The notes beneath the pieces were generated by a model, which searched no databases, had not been told where the DNA came from, and was given only the letters and a program-made list of their open reading frames with translations. From assembly GCA_026986935.1 (NCBI GenBank), contig JALSNP010000026.1, positions 1-15,108 on the forward strand: 15,108 nucleotides of DNA, written 5' to 3'. This DNA comes from Pyrodictiaceae archaeon. Its GTDB lineage: Archaea > Thermoproteota > Thermoprotei_A > Sulfolobales > Pyrodictiaceae. Positions within the stretch are counted from its first letter, which is position 1, and the number at the start of each line of letters is the position of its first letter. This document shows positions 1 to 7,181 of the stretch, one piece after another. A program made the translations under genes and the position numbers.

Positions 1-660
1 ATATGCTATTAGGTTACCCTCTGGATCTATGAACACGATATCGGCGTACGGGGTGGCTATGGCTGTACGCTTAATATACTCGTATACACGGCTTCGGGCC
101 CGTGACCAGTCCCCCTCTATCACGACGCTTATACGAGTACCGTGCCACAAGGCTTTATTATCGTGCTCAGCATAGCTCAGAATTATGGGCCTATTATGCT
201 CTATATCTATTTTCAGTTTATAGTAGTAAATCTTCGTGAAACCTATGGGTGATGTATATACTTCTACGGGCTTTCCCGTCTTAATTTGGCCATAAAGTAT
301 GGCCATCTTAGCGCCTAGGCCGAAACGTCCTCTCGCCTGCCTAAGCTTATACTTAGAGCTAAAGAGGACCTGGCCAAAAGCTTGTGGGACGTACTTAGGA
401 TTAATCCCAATACCATTATCCTCCACTGTTATACGATAAAAATCTTGACGCTCTTCGAGCTTCTCAACAACCACTACTATACGGGGCATAATACCATATA
501 CATCGGTTGCATCAAGCGCGTTCTCCACAAGCTCTCTGATGGTCTGATAAAGGGCTCTTGAAGGGCTTCCAAACCCAGCAAGCTCTCTATGCTCATAAAA
601 GAACTGCGATGGCGTCATGCTCCGATACTTTTCCCTTACTGGCTCCCTTGCCTTGCTCAT
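1..660 (-). CDS. top6B: DNA topoisomerase VI subunit B, N-terminal part (cut by left edge)
   Basis: Partial gene: the first 220 codons read leftward and leave the window. Type IIB topoisomerase subunit B is the ATPase and DNA-clamping half of an A2B2 enzyme that passes one duplex through another to relax and decatenate DNA. The reading shows the GHKL ATPase fold: N-box around residues 42-50 (RELVENALD, with E46/N47 for Mg-ATP), DNGIGI at 81-86, the glycine-rich lid GRFGLGAKMA at 111-120, and HGTRISVVIEGDW near 185. The motif order and N-terminus (SPSRALYQT) are those of archaeal Top6B. The ATG at 660 was chosen because a G-rich GGGGGCGG lies just upstream and family homologues begin at this point; an in-frame TTG a few codons upstream is possible but less likely. 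Subunit A is not in the window. The next gene to the right is divergent. Confidence 0.96.
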   Translation of the reverse strand, partial: MSKAREPVREKYRSMTPSQFFYEHRELAGFGSPSRALYQTIRELVENALDATDVYGIMPRIVVVVEKLEERQDFYRITVEDNGIGINPKYVPQAFGQVLFSSKYKLRQARGRFGLGAKMAILYGQIKTGKPVEVYTSPIGFTKIYYYKLKIDIEHNRPIILSYAEHDNKALWHGTRISVVIEGDWSRARSRVYEYIKRTAIATPYADIVFIDPEGNLIAY

Positions 661-694
661 ACCGCCCCCTGCTCGTCTTTCTAGCAATTATTCC

Positions 695-702
695 CTTAAA
701 AC
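695..702 (-). promoter_or_regulatory. Probable TATA element for top6B
   Basis: On the minus strand TTTTAAGG lies about 38 bases upstream of the top6B ATG. With the usual archaeal spacing of about 26 bases it would start transcription near 672, giving a leader of roughly 12 bases that still contains the G-rich ribosome binding site. Placement is by eye only. Confidence 0.4.
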
Positions 703-760
703 TGGTAACATACATGCATAGGTGTTCTCGAAATAGTTTCACCGAATAAATACATTCCCA

Positions 761-806
761 TTATTAATCACGCTTCTCTACCTACAACAAACCATATAAA
801 ACGGTG
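761..806 (+). promoter_or_regulatory. Promoter candidates and ribosome binding site of the pilus operon
   Basis: The plus strand upstream of the pilin gene holds an AT-rich element TATTAAT at about 762-768, a second ATATAAAA at 794-801, and GGTG at 803-806, seven bases before the ATG at 814. The 794-801 box is too close to the ATG for normal archaeal promoter spacing if the GGTG is used. The upstream box, which would give a leader of about 20-25 bases, is therefore the better candidate. The 153-bp spacer 661-813 otherwise shows no gene. Confidence 0.4.
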
Positions 807-813
807 CAGAGAA

Positions 814-1212
814 ATGAGAGCCCTATCCCCCCTATTATCAGCTGTTATATTAATAATGGCCACCGTTGCGGCAGGCATAATAGTCTACCAGTACTTTATT
901 GGAGCCGTTAAAGGAATGACAACAAAACCAATGGTTTATGTGAGTAACGCACAATACATGGACGCTATTAAACGAGTGTTTGTAACAGTATACAACTCCG
1001 GTCCAAAAACCATAGTAATTAAATCAGCAAATATAGTTTGCAAAAATGGCTCAGAAATAACCATAAACACTACATCCCGCATAAATGTTGGCGAATCAAA
1101 AACACTCTCAATACCAGTATCTAGTACAACATGCATACCATCATACATAATACTCAACTACCAAGACACTAATGGAAAGATGTTCTCAACGAATCCTATC
1201 GAAATAGCGTGA
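814..1212 (+). CDS. Archaeal type IV pilin (class III signal peptide)
   Basis: A 132-residue secreted subunit expected to polymerise into a cell-surface pilus after cleavage by an archaeal prepilin peptidase (not in this window). The N-terminus MRALSPLLSAVILI has a basic residue at 2, the R-A-L-S cleavage context (cut after A3) and a hydrophobic segment to about residue 28. This is the polymerising helix typical of archaeal pilins and archaellins. The rest is a beta-rich, Thr/Ser/Asn-rich domain with two cysteines (C56 and a second near C107) that could form a disulfide, and possible N-glycosylation sequons (for example NTT). GGTG seven bases upstream supports the ATG. It is first in a three-gene operon, 27 bases ahead of the ATPase. 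It could be a major or minor pilin; nothing in the sequence says which, and archaellin is less likely because no other archaellum genes are present. Confidence 0.85.
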   Translation: MRALSPLLSAVILIMATVAAGIIVYQYFIGAVKGMTTKPMVYVSNAQYMDAIKRVFVTVYNSGPKTIVIKSANIVCKNGSEITINTTSRINVGESKTLSIPVSSTTCIPSYIILNYQDTNGKMFSTNPIEIA

Positions 1213-1239
1213 TCCAGCTCAAAGACGTAGGGATCCTCC

Positions 1240-2760
1240 ATGAGCATAGCTAATCAACTACAAAACATTTTTGAATCTACTAAATGTAATATAAATATTA
1301 ATAAAATTCTTAAAAAATATACAGTGTTCGGGCTAGTCCAAGTCATCATAGGAATAAATGACGAGAAAGAAATAATCTATTGTATAAACGAGCCAGAAAT
1401 AACTACCAATAATGAACTCTTTGAACAAGCTGCCAGACTAGCTGATATAATTTTTTCCAATAATATTGATCTAAAAGATATATATAATCCTAAGATACTT
1501 AGAGAACTAGCAACAAAATATCAACTAGATTACAAAATTTTATCCTCTAACATGACAAAAATTGTATATTTTTTAAATAAGATTATATCAGGATATGGTA
1601 AAATCTATCCGCTAATTAAGGATAAATATATAGAAGAAATAGTTATAAATAAACCTAATTCTTTCGTATTTATTTTTCATAGGCTCTATAACCATACATG
1701 GCTTAAGACAAATATATTCCTAAAAGAGGATGAGCTCGATGACATAGTACTGAGGCTAGCCCGCATAGCGGGCAGGGAGCTAAGCATTGCTCATCCTTAT
1801 GTCGAAGCGCCTCTACCTGATGGAAACAGGATAGCAGCAACATTTTCTAATGAGATCACGCGCTTCGGCACATCCCTAGTTATCAGGAAACACTTAGAAG
1901 AACCATTAACGCCAGCCGAGCTGGTAAAAAATGGGATGATATCATCCCTATACATAGCTTATCTATGGCTCCTAATTCTCTCCAAAGCAACAATAATAAT
2001 CGCTGGCCCCACTGCATCTGGTAAAACGACACTACTACAAGCTCTATTATTACTAATCCCCCCAACTGATAGAATCATCACTATTGAGGACACTCCTGAG
2101 ATCAACCTAGCTCATCACGAGAACTGGGATAGTCTTGTCACGAGAATAGTCCCAGGAATAGGAGCCGGAGAAAGCATTGACATGCTTTCTTTGACAAAGT
2201 TCGCCCTTAGGCGGAGACCCGACTACTTCGTCATAGGCGAGGTTCGGGGAGAAGAAGCGAAAACACTTATTCATGCAGCTGCTAGCGGTCATGGCGCATT
2301 AACTACATTCCACGCTGATAGCGCTTTATCTGTTATTCATCGTTTGAAGGCCGAGCCTATAAGTATTAAGGAGAGTTTTTTGCAACTTATCTGGACTATA
2401 GTTGTGCTGAGAAGAATTAAGATAGGTAACGGAGCCCATGTTCGCCGCGTGGTTGAGATATATGAGCTAAGACCAGAGAATGATGGAGTAGAACTACTTA
2501 AAATAGCTGAATGGAATAGAGCCAAAGACAGGCTTGTTCCTGATTCCGTAGAAGAGCTCATTAATAGAAGCTATAGGCTTAGAACTGTTTCTGATATATT
2601 ATCTATTGATATAGGTAAGCTGAAACAAAAAATACTAGAACTAGAAAAAGTCATTAATAATTGTATTAATTGTTCATATACATCTTTTATAGAAAATATA
2701 AGAAAATACTATAATAGAGAGGTTGAGGTGATATTTGATGATACAAAAGGAGAGAATTAA
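1240..2760 (+). CDS. Type II/IV secretion system ATPase (pilus assembly, TadA/GspE/FlaI superfamily)
   Basis: A 506-residue hexameric ATPase expected to power pilus assembly at the cytoplasmic face of the membrane platform encoded next door. The C-terminal motor domain is complete: Walker A GPTASGKTT at 256-264, Asp box TIEDTPEINL at 281-290, Walker B region DYFVIGEVRGEEA at 328-340, and His box HGALTTFHADS at 351-361. The PDGNRIAATF segment (193-202) is typical of the linker region of the family. The first 160 residues are poorly conserved and unusually rich in Lys, Asn and Ile. Their DNA is very AT-rich, noticeably more than the motor domain or the housekeeping genes to the right. The ATG follows GGGATC at about six bases spacing. 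Assignment to pilus rather than archaellum assembly rests on the neighbouring pilin and the lack of fla accessory genes. Confidence 0.92.
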   Translation: MSIANQLQNIFESTKCNININKILKKYTVFGLVQVIIGINDEKEIIYCINEPEITTNNELFEQAARLADIIFSNNIDLKDIYNPKILRELATKYQLDYKILSSNMTKIVYFLNKIISGYGKIYPLIKDKYIEEIVINKPNSFVFIFHRLYNHTWLKTNIFLKEDELDDIVLRLARIAGRELSIAHPYVEAPLPDGNRIAATFSNEITRFGTSLVIRKHLEEPLTPAELVKNGMISSLYIAYLWLLILSKATIIIAGPTASGKTTLLQALLLLIPPTDRIITIEDTPEINLAHHENWDSLVTRIVPGIGAGESIDMLSLTKFALRRRPDYFVIGEVRGEEAKTLIHAAASGHGALTTFHADSALSVIHRLKAEPISIKESFLQLIWTIVVLRRIKIGNGAHVRRVVEIYELRPENDGVELLKIAEWNRAKDRLVPDSVEELINRSYRLRTVSDILSIDIGKLKQKILELEKVINNCINCSYTSFIENIRKYYNREVEVIFDDTKGEN

Positions 2761-4036
2761 TGAAGAAAAGTTGCTTGCAGAAACACCTCTCCTATTACTG
2801 GCAATGTTACCTTACACTCTGAGTAAACGTGCGCCTCATCAAATATTCTCTTACGCTAATCAAGATAAGGAAAGTCTATTAGGAAACGTTGAGGAATATA
2901 AGAAAATAGCTCAAGTATATAGAAAACTGGAATACATATATTTAAACGATGTAACCGTATTGAGCAAAATAGCCGATACAATAAAGGACTCTTTTTTATC
3001 AAGACTTTTCCACGAGTACATTATGACCTATTTATCGAGAGGAATAAATCTTGATACACTAAACAATTTAGCCTCTCACGTACTCACTGAGTTGAAGCAC
3101 CGCATCTCACAGAAAATGAGTCTTCTACTCCAGTGGATAGAAGTAATGGTGCTCACTATATCAATTTTCTCTCTCGTCATGCTACTAGCTGGCCTAGGTA
3201 CTAGCTATATGTTATTCTCTATAGCCGCGATAATCACGTTTATGTCGATAATAGCTATCCCTCTTATCCGGTTAGAGTACGTAGACACGTACATAAGAGT
3301 AAATACGGATCCTTTAACACTCCTTCTTTATGCAATAGGGCTTGTAATACTTATACTTTGTCTATATAATGATTGGAGCATATATACGGCTTCAATAGCC
3401 TTCCTAGTCACAATATATACAATTATAAGATCTTATACTACAATAATATCTACTTTGCAAACAACAAACAATATTCTTTACACATTGAGAGTATTGTCGG
3501 ACACGCTATCAGTGTCAACAACTAGTCCGAGAATAGTGGAGCTACTCTCACGCGACGAGAGAATACCTCGCGAAATAATTAGCATCCTTAAGGGAGGGAT
3601 ACCCAATTCTAGTAGTTCTGGTAACAATATCGTTAAAGCGATGGCGCGTCTTCTTGCCATAATTATTAGGAGCGGAAAAGAGGCTATTCCATCAATTCGC
3701 CTAATATATAATGTATTAAACGATATATATGAGTCTGTTAAAAAGACGATAATGAACGGAGTTGTACAGCTTTCTCTACTAGCAGGTAGTGTTCTCGTTC
3801 TCATACTGACATTCAAATACTTAACAACACTCTTTACAACGAACACGTTTCTCCAAGGATTCATTAATCCATTTACAGTAAGCTCAACCGCTATAAACAT
3901 AGTTATAAAAATAATTGCTATTAGTAGTAGTGCAGCAAGTCTAGCTATCAGTTACATATTATTTAAGCGCCACATATCGGCTAATTTTGTTGCTCCCATA
4001 ATACTATATGTAACAATACTTATAACAAAAACATGA
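2738..4036 (+). CDS. Type IV pilus membrane platform protein (TadC/GspF-like)
   Basis: An integral membrane protein of 432 residues, placed directly after the secretion ATPase and expected to be the platform the ATPase acts on. Hydrophobic stretches suggest about seven membrane segments: a cluster at roughly 135-230 (four segments, for example LLAGLGTSYMLFSIAAIITF) and another at about 345-430. They are separated by a soluble loop rich in Ser/Arg/Glu and preceded by a cytosolic N-terminal region. This two-block layout is that of the T2SSF/TadC family, although no single diagnostic motif is visible. ATG 2738 is preferred over TTG 2735, because GAGGTG ends seven bases before the ATG. The start lies inside the last codons of the ATPase (23-base overlap), implying translational coupling. 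The gene ends 11 bases before the stop of the convergent mtnA. Confidence 0.82.
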   Translation: MIQKERINEEKLLAETPLLLLAMLPYTLSKRAPHQIFSYANQDKESLLGNVEEYKKIAQVYRKLEYIYLNDVTVLSKIADTIKDSFLSRLFHEYIMTYLSRGINLDTLNNLASHVLTELKHRISQKMSLLLQWIEVMVLTISIFSLVMLLAGLGTSYMLFSIAAIITFMSIIAIPLIRLEYVDTYIRVNTDPLTLLLYAIGLVILILCLYNDWSIYTASIAFLVTIYTIIRSYTTIISTLQTTNNILYTLRVLSDTLSVSTTSPRIVELLSRDERIPREIISILKGGIPNSSSSGNNIVKAMARLLAIIIRSGKEAIPSIRLIYNVLNDIYESVKKTIMNGVVQLSLLAGSVLVLILTFKYLTTLFTTNTFLQGFINPFTVSSTAINIVIKIIAISSSAASLAISYILFKRHISANFVAPIILYVTILITKT

Positions 4037-4047
4037 ATAATTAAGCA

Positions 4048-5130
4048 TTAATTCTGGGATAATACACGCTTAATATTCTCACGATAAGGCGGCGTAATTA
4101 TCCCACGCTCCGTCACTATAGACGTTATGAGGGACGGTGGCGTGATATCGAAGGCAGGATTTACCGCCTTCACGCCAGGGACTGTGATGGTTATCTTCCC
4201 AAGAATGCTCCTGACTTCATCGGGTGAACGCTCCTCAATAGGTATATTATCACCCTCAAGACTAAGATCGAATGTTGATGAGGGGGCAACAACATAGAAG
4301 GGTACCCTATGTCTGGAGGACAGCACTGCTATCATGTAGGTACCTATCTTATTAGCTACGTATCCGTCGAGGGTTATTCTATCAGCACCAACGAGCACTT
4401 TATTGACAAGGTTTTTATACATAACATATCCTACCATGTTATCAGTTATCAGCGTTGCATCAATTCCTTCCTTTACCAGCTCCCAAACAGTGAGCCTAGC
4501 ACCTTGCAATAAGGGGCGCGTCTCGGTTGCTATTACCTTTATGTTTTTCCCTTCCTCGACAGAGGCCCTTATCACTCCCAGGGCAGTACCATAACCTCCG
4601 GTTGCAAGTGCTCCAGTATTACAATGAGTCAGTACAGTGTCTCCATCCTCGATGAGCTTTGAGCCTATCCTACCCATCTCCATGTTTTGACGAACATCCT
4701 CCTCATGAATCCTCTTCGCCTCCTCAACAACCGCTCTAATAACGCTATCAACACCCCTACTCATATATTCTCTTGCTTTCCTCATAACTCTGTCAAGAGC
4801 CCAAAACAAGTTATAGGCCGTTGGACGAGTAGCTGCTAATACCTTCTTAGCCTCCTCAAGTACATTGAATAATTCATTGACATCATTGGTATCTGAGTAA
4901 AAAGCTGCTAGTGCTAAGCCATAGGCTGCAGCTATGCCTATTGCTGGTGCCCCTCGTATCTCCATATCCTTTATCGCCGTAGCAACCCTTCTATAGTCTG
5001 TGGTCTCTCTGTAAACTTCTTCCCATGGGATTAAGCGCGTATCTAGCCAGCGGAAACGAGGACCTTCCTCTTTCTCAACCCATTCCATCGGCTTTATTTT
5101 GAGCTTATCAATTATGCTCAAAAACTTCAC
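4048..5130 (-). CDS. mtnA: S-methyl-5-thioribose-1-phosphate isomerase (eIF2B-like family)
   Basis: Converts methylthioribose-1-phosphate to methylthioribulose-1-phosphate in salvage of methylthioadenosine. 360 residues, normal for the family. Signatures: EIRGAPAIGIAAAYGLALAA at 57-76, THCNTGALATGGYGTALG at 168-185 with the presumed catalytic C170, and VGADRITLDGYVANKIGTY from 247 with D250. The 80-residue distance between C170 and D250 matches the known catalytic Cys/Asp pair of MtnA, which separates it from the regulatory eIF2B subunits. Closely related archaeal enzymes act on ribose-1,5-bisphosphate, so the substrate is likely but not proven. The GTG at 5130 has no clear ribosome binding site. 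A leaderless start from an AT-rich element about 30 bases upstream is plausible. ATG at residue 15, close to the usual family N-terminus, is an alternative. Confidence 0.9.
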   Translation of the reverse strand: MKFLSIIDKLKIKPMEWVEKEEGPRFRWLDTRLIPWEEVYRETTDYRRVATAIKDMEIRGAPAIGIAAAYGLALAAFYSDTNDVNELFNVLEEAKKVLAATRPTAYNLFWALDRVMRKAREYMSRGVDSVIRAVVEEAKRIHEEDVRQNMEMGRIGSKLIEDGDTVLTHCNTGALATGGYGTALGVIRASVEEGKNIKVIATETRPLLQGARLTVWELVKEGIDATLITDNMVGYVMYKNLVNKVLVGADRITLDGYVANKIGTYMIAVLSSRHRVPFYVVAPSSTFDLSLEGDNIPIEERSPDEVRSILGKITITVPGVKAVNPAFDITPPSLITSIVTERGIITPPYRENIKRVLSQN

Positions 5131-5155
5131 CAGTAGGACAGGAACATAAGAGGGG

Positions 5156-5165
5156 AGAATAAAGG
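5156..5165. promoter_or_regulatory. AT-rich element between mtnA and endA-like gene, possible shared promoter
   Basis: The 56-bp divergent spacer contains one clear AT-rich stretch (AGAATAAAGG). Its centre is about 26 bases from the plus-strand ATG at 5187 and about 30 bases from the minus-strand GTG at 5130. Either start could therefore be served by leaderless transcription from this single element. A GAGGG at 5173-5177 could instead act as a ribosome binding site for the plus-strand gene. Confidence 0.35.
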
Positions 5166-5186
5166 GGTTAATGAGGGTTATTAGGT

Positions 5187-5735
5187 ATGTGCGCTTTAGC
5201 GACTAGACAAGTCTTACTATTGATCGAGTCAATACCATGGGATATAGTAGTAAAGCGCGGAGGAGACGAGGTAGAAATAATCCTTGGACCCGTAAAGGAG
5301 GGGAAAATCCACGTTATAGAAGCCCTATACCTGCTCTATAAGGGCGTAGCACAAGTAGTTGATAAGAATGGAAAAGACATAGACTTTGAAGAACTCATAA
5401 GAATGTATAGTATCGTTAACCCCTATGCATGGGTAGAATTCGAGACCTACTTAGATCTCCGGAAAAGAGGCAGACACCCCGTGCCAGGGCCGCGACCGCA
5501 CACTTTCTTGCTGAGAAGAAGAAAACGGGAAAACAAATACACACACTACATATTAGTACTCGAGGAGAATAGGTTAATAAGCTTAGAGACCCTATACTCG
5601 TTTATCCGTGAAGCATTCAGTAACAGCTGGGAACCCATTCTCGCCATAGTGGATAGATACGGCGATATAACCTACTACGAAGCACTAATATTTAGACCCG
5701 GAGAAACAAGGCTCGTAGAGACGGAGAGCAAATGA
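5187..5735 (+). CDS. tRNA-splicing endonuclease, EndA-like structural (non-catalytic) subunit
   Basis: 182 residues with the two-part fold of the tRNA-intron endonuclease: N-terminal repeat with VIEALYLLYKG (43-53) and C-terminal nuclease-fold domain with YLDLRKRGR (88-96), PGPRPHTFLL (100-109), and ILAIVDRYGDITYYEA (151-166), the last being a hallmark of the family. Catalytic subunits use a Tyr after the RG, a His and a Lys before the LAxVD strand. Here R96 replaces the Tyr, H105 is retained, and W148/E149 stand where the Lys is expected. It is therefore most likely the structural partner in a crenarchaeal alpha2-beta2 enzyme, with the catalytic subunit encoded elsewhere. The residue comparison is from memory of the family and should be confirmed by alignment. 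Its stop overlaps the hisS start by four bases, so both are probably co-transcribed, linking tRNA processing and charging. Confidence 0.8.
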   Translation: MCALATRQVLLLIESIPWDIVVKRGGDEVEIILGPVKEGKIHVIEALYLLYKGVAQVVDKNGKDIDFEELIRMYSIVNPYAWVEFETYLDLRKRGRHPVPGPRPHTFLLRRRKRENKYTHYILVLEENRLISLETLYSFIREAFSNSWEPILAIVDRYGDITYYEALIFRPGETRLVETESK

Positions 5736-7027
5736 TGAGGATTCCGTTAGAGCCGCTAAGAGGGTTCAGGGACATATTAGCACCCGACTCCACTACTATA
5801 CGAGCACTAATGGATACCTTTAGAAAGGTTGCCGAAAGCTATGGCTACGAGGAAGTCATACCTCCTACCCTTGAGAGATTTAAGCTATTTGCAGTAAAAT
5901 CGGGCGAGGAAATAAAAAGATCGATGTTCGTATTCAGGGATAAAGCTGGACGAGAAGTCGCATTACGGCCCGAGGCCACTGCAAGTATTGCACGAATATA
6001 TCTAAAACATTTCAAAGCAAAGCCCAAACCAGTACGCATATACTATATAGTTAATTGTTTCCGTTACGAAGAGCCTCAAAGGGCACGATACCGAGAATTC
6101 TGGCAGGCAGGAATAGAGCTTCTGGGCATGGAGGGGAAAGTAGCCGATATCGAGACAATTAATATATTATTGGATTATTATAAGAGAATAAACATGCTAG
6201 AAAAAATAGTGCTCAAAATAGGCAACATAGGCATATATAGAAAACTCTTCGCACACTACGGCCTCCCAGAAGATGAGCAGGACTACATACTACACCTAAT
6301 GGATAAATCAATGTACGATGAGGCCTTGAACCGCTTATCTGAGAAAGGGTTTAGCGATCTATCAGAAAAGCTTAGAAAACTATGGAGTACTAGTACAATA
6401 GAAGAAGCTATTAACACACTGAACGAGATTAACCCAGAGGCTAGGAGGGAAGCCGAGTACTTACTCGAAATAACCAAGATAATAAGTAATCTTTATCCAT
6501 CGCTAAGAATAGAACCTGACATCGCGTTCGCGAGGGGCCTAGCATACTATACTGGTATAATATTTGAGGTAAAGGTACCAGGATTTCCCGTAAGCATAGC
6601 CGGGGGAGGAAGATATGATAACCTTGTCGAAATCTATGGGGACGAGCATGTACCCGGTGTAGGCTTCGCCATAGGTCTTGATAGAACACTTGCCGCGCTA
6701 AAGGAGCTCGGCATAGAAATCGGTAGAGGAGAAAGAGAGCGAGCAACGATCCTATTACTTGATGACAGCGTAGTCGAATACGCTATACGTGTACAGCAAC
6801 TACTTAGCGAGAAGGATATTGTCATCGACATAGCGAGGTCATCGAGGTTATCAAAGGCGTTGCAGAGGGTTTTCGAGCGCGGATCAAAGTACGCAATAAT
6901 CATAGGTAGAAACGAGGCTGCTGAGAAGAAGATTACAATACGTGACCTCGTGTCAAGAAAGCAAGTAGCGATACCAATTGAGGAAATTAAGGAAATAAAA
7001 TCACTTAATAGTATCTTTAATAAATAA
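5732..7027 (+). CDS. hisS: Histidine--tRNA ligase
   Basis: Cytosolic class II aminoacyl-tRNA synthetase charging tRNA-His. 431 residues, full length. Visible parts: N-terminal GFRDILAPDS (11-20), ALRPEATASIARIY (77-90), motif 2 RYEEPQRARYREFWQAGIEL (111-130), the HisRS-specific RGLAYYTG (268-275) and GGGRYDNL (291-298), motif 3 GVGFAIGLDR (309-318), and a C-terminal anticodon-binding domain from about 335. Two adjacent ATG codons (5732, 5735) could start it; GGAG about six bases before 5732 favours the first. The four-base overlap with the EndA-like gene indicates translational coupling. All catalytic motifs are intact, so this is expected to be the functional histidyl enzyme and not an HisZ-like paralogue. 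Confidence 0.97.
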   Translation: MMRIPLEPLRGFRDILAPDSTTIRALMDTFRKVAESYGYEEVIPPTLERFKLFAVKSGEEIKRSMFVFRDKAGREVALRPEATASIARIYLKHFKAKPKPVRIYYIVNCFRYEEPQRARYREFWQAGIELLGMEGKVADIETINILLDYYKRINMLEKIVLKIGNIGIYRKLFAHYGLPEDEQDYILHLMDKSMYDEALNRLSEKGFSDLSEKLRKLWSTSTIEEAINTLNEINPEARREAEYLLEITKIISNLYPSLRIEPDIAFARGLAYYTGIIFEVKVPGFPVSIAGGGRYDNLVEIYGDEHVPGVGFAIGLDRTLAALKELGIEIGRGERERATILLLDDSVVEYAIRVQQLLSEKDIVIDIARSSRLSKALQRVFERGSKYAIIIGRNEAAEKKITIRDLVSRKQVAIPIEEIKEIKSLNSIFNK

Positions 7028-7181
7028 TGCATTTCAATAGGAATGCGTTAAAAATAAGCAGTAGCGAAGCCTAATTTTAGGCCACGTTTCTCTCAGCCTA
7101 ATAGGTCTGTACTAAAAACGGGGAAGAAGCTGTTGCCCATCACGCTTACTCCAAGGCACATTTTATATAGGTGCCACTGGC
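7028..7181. other. Non-coding spacer hisS-tmcA with two small inverted repeats
   Basis: No gene is seen in these 154 bases. GCATT (7029-7033) pairs with AATGC (7042-7046) across an eight-base loop immediately after the hisS stop, followed by an A-rich run. GCCTAA TT TTAGGC (7069-7082) is a perfect 14-base palindrome. Either could be involved in transcript ending or regulator binding. TTTTATATA at 7161-7169 looks like a TATA box but lies only 13-21 bases before the tmcA ATG, while GGTG at 7170-7173 has normal ribosome-binding spacing (eight bases). Confidence 0.4.

Noticed and set aside
558..749. Plus-strand open frame of 63 codons opposite the start of top6B
   Set aside because: Antisense to the conserved ATPase N-terminus, no ribosome binding site or family.
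3478..3900. Minus-strand open frame (140 codons) opposite the platform protein gene
   Set aside because: Antisense to a membrane-protein gene; the hydrophobic look is a by-product of the complementary strand.
6634..7032. Minus-strand open frame (132 codons) opposite the end of hisS
   Set aside because: Complement of the conserved HisRS C-terminal domain, with no homology pattern of its own.
7161..7169. TATA box of tmcA at TTTTATATA
   Set aside because: Only 13-21 bases from the ATG; the predicted transcription start would fall inside the gene and exclude the well-placed GGTG, so it is not called as the promoter.
7028..7181. C/D box guide RNA on the minus strand (GTGATGG followed later by CTGA)
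   Set aside because: The C box has a mismatch, the C-D distance has no matching D'/C' pair, and no terminal stem is visible.
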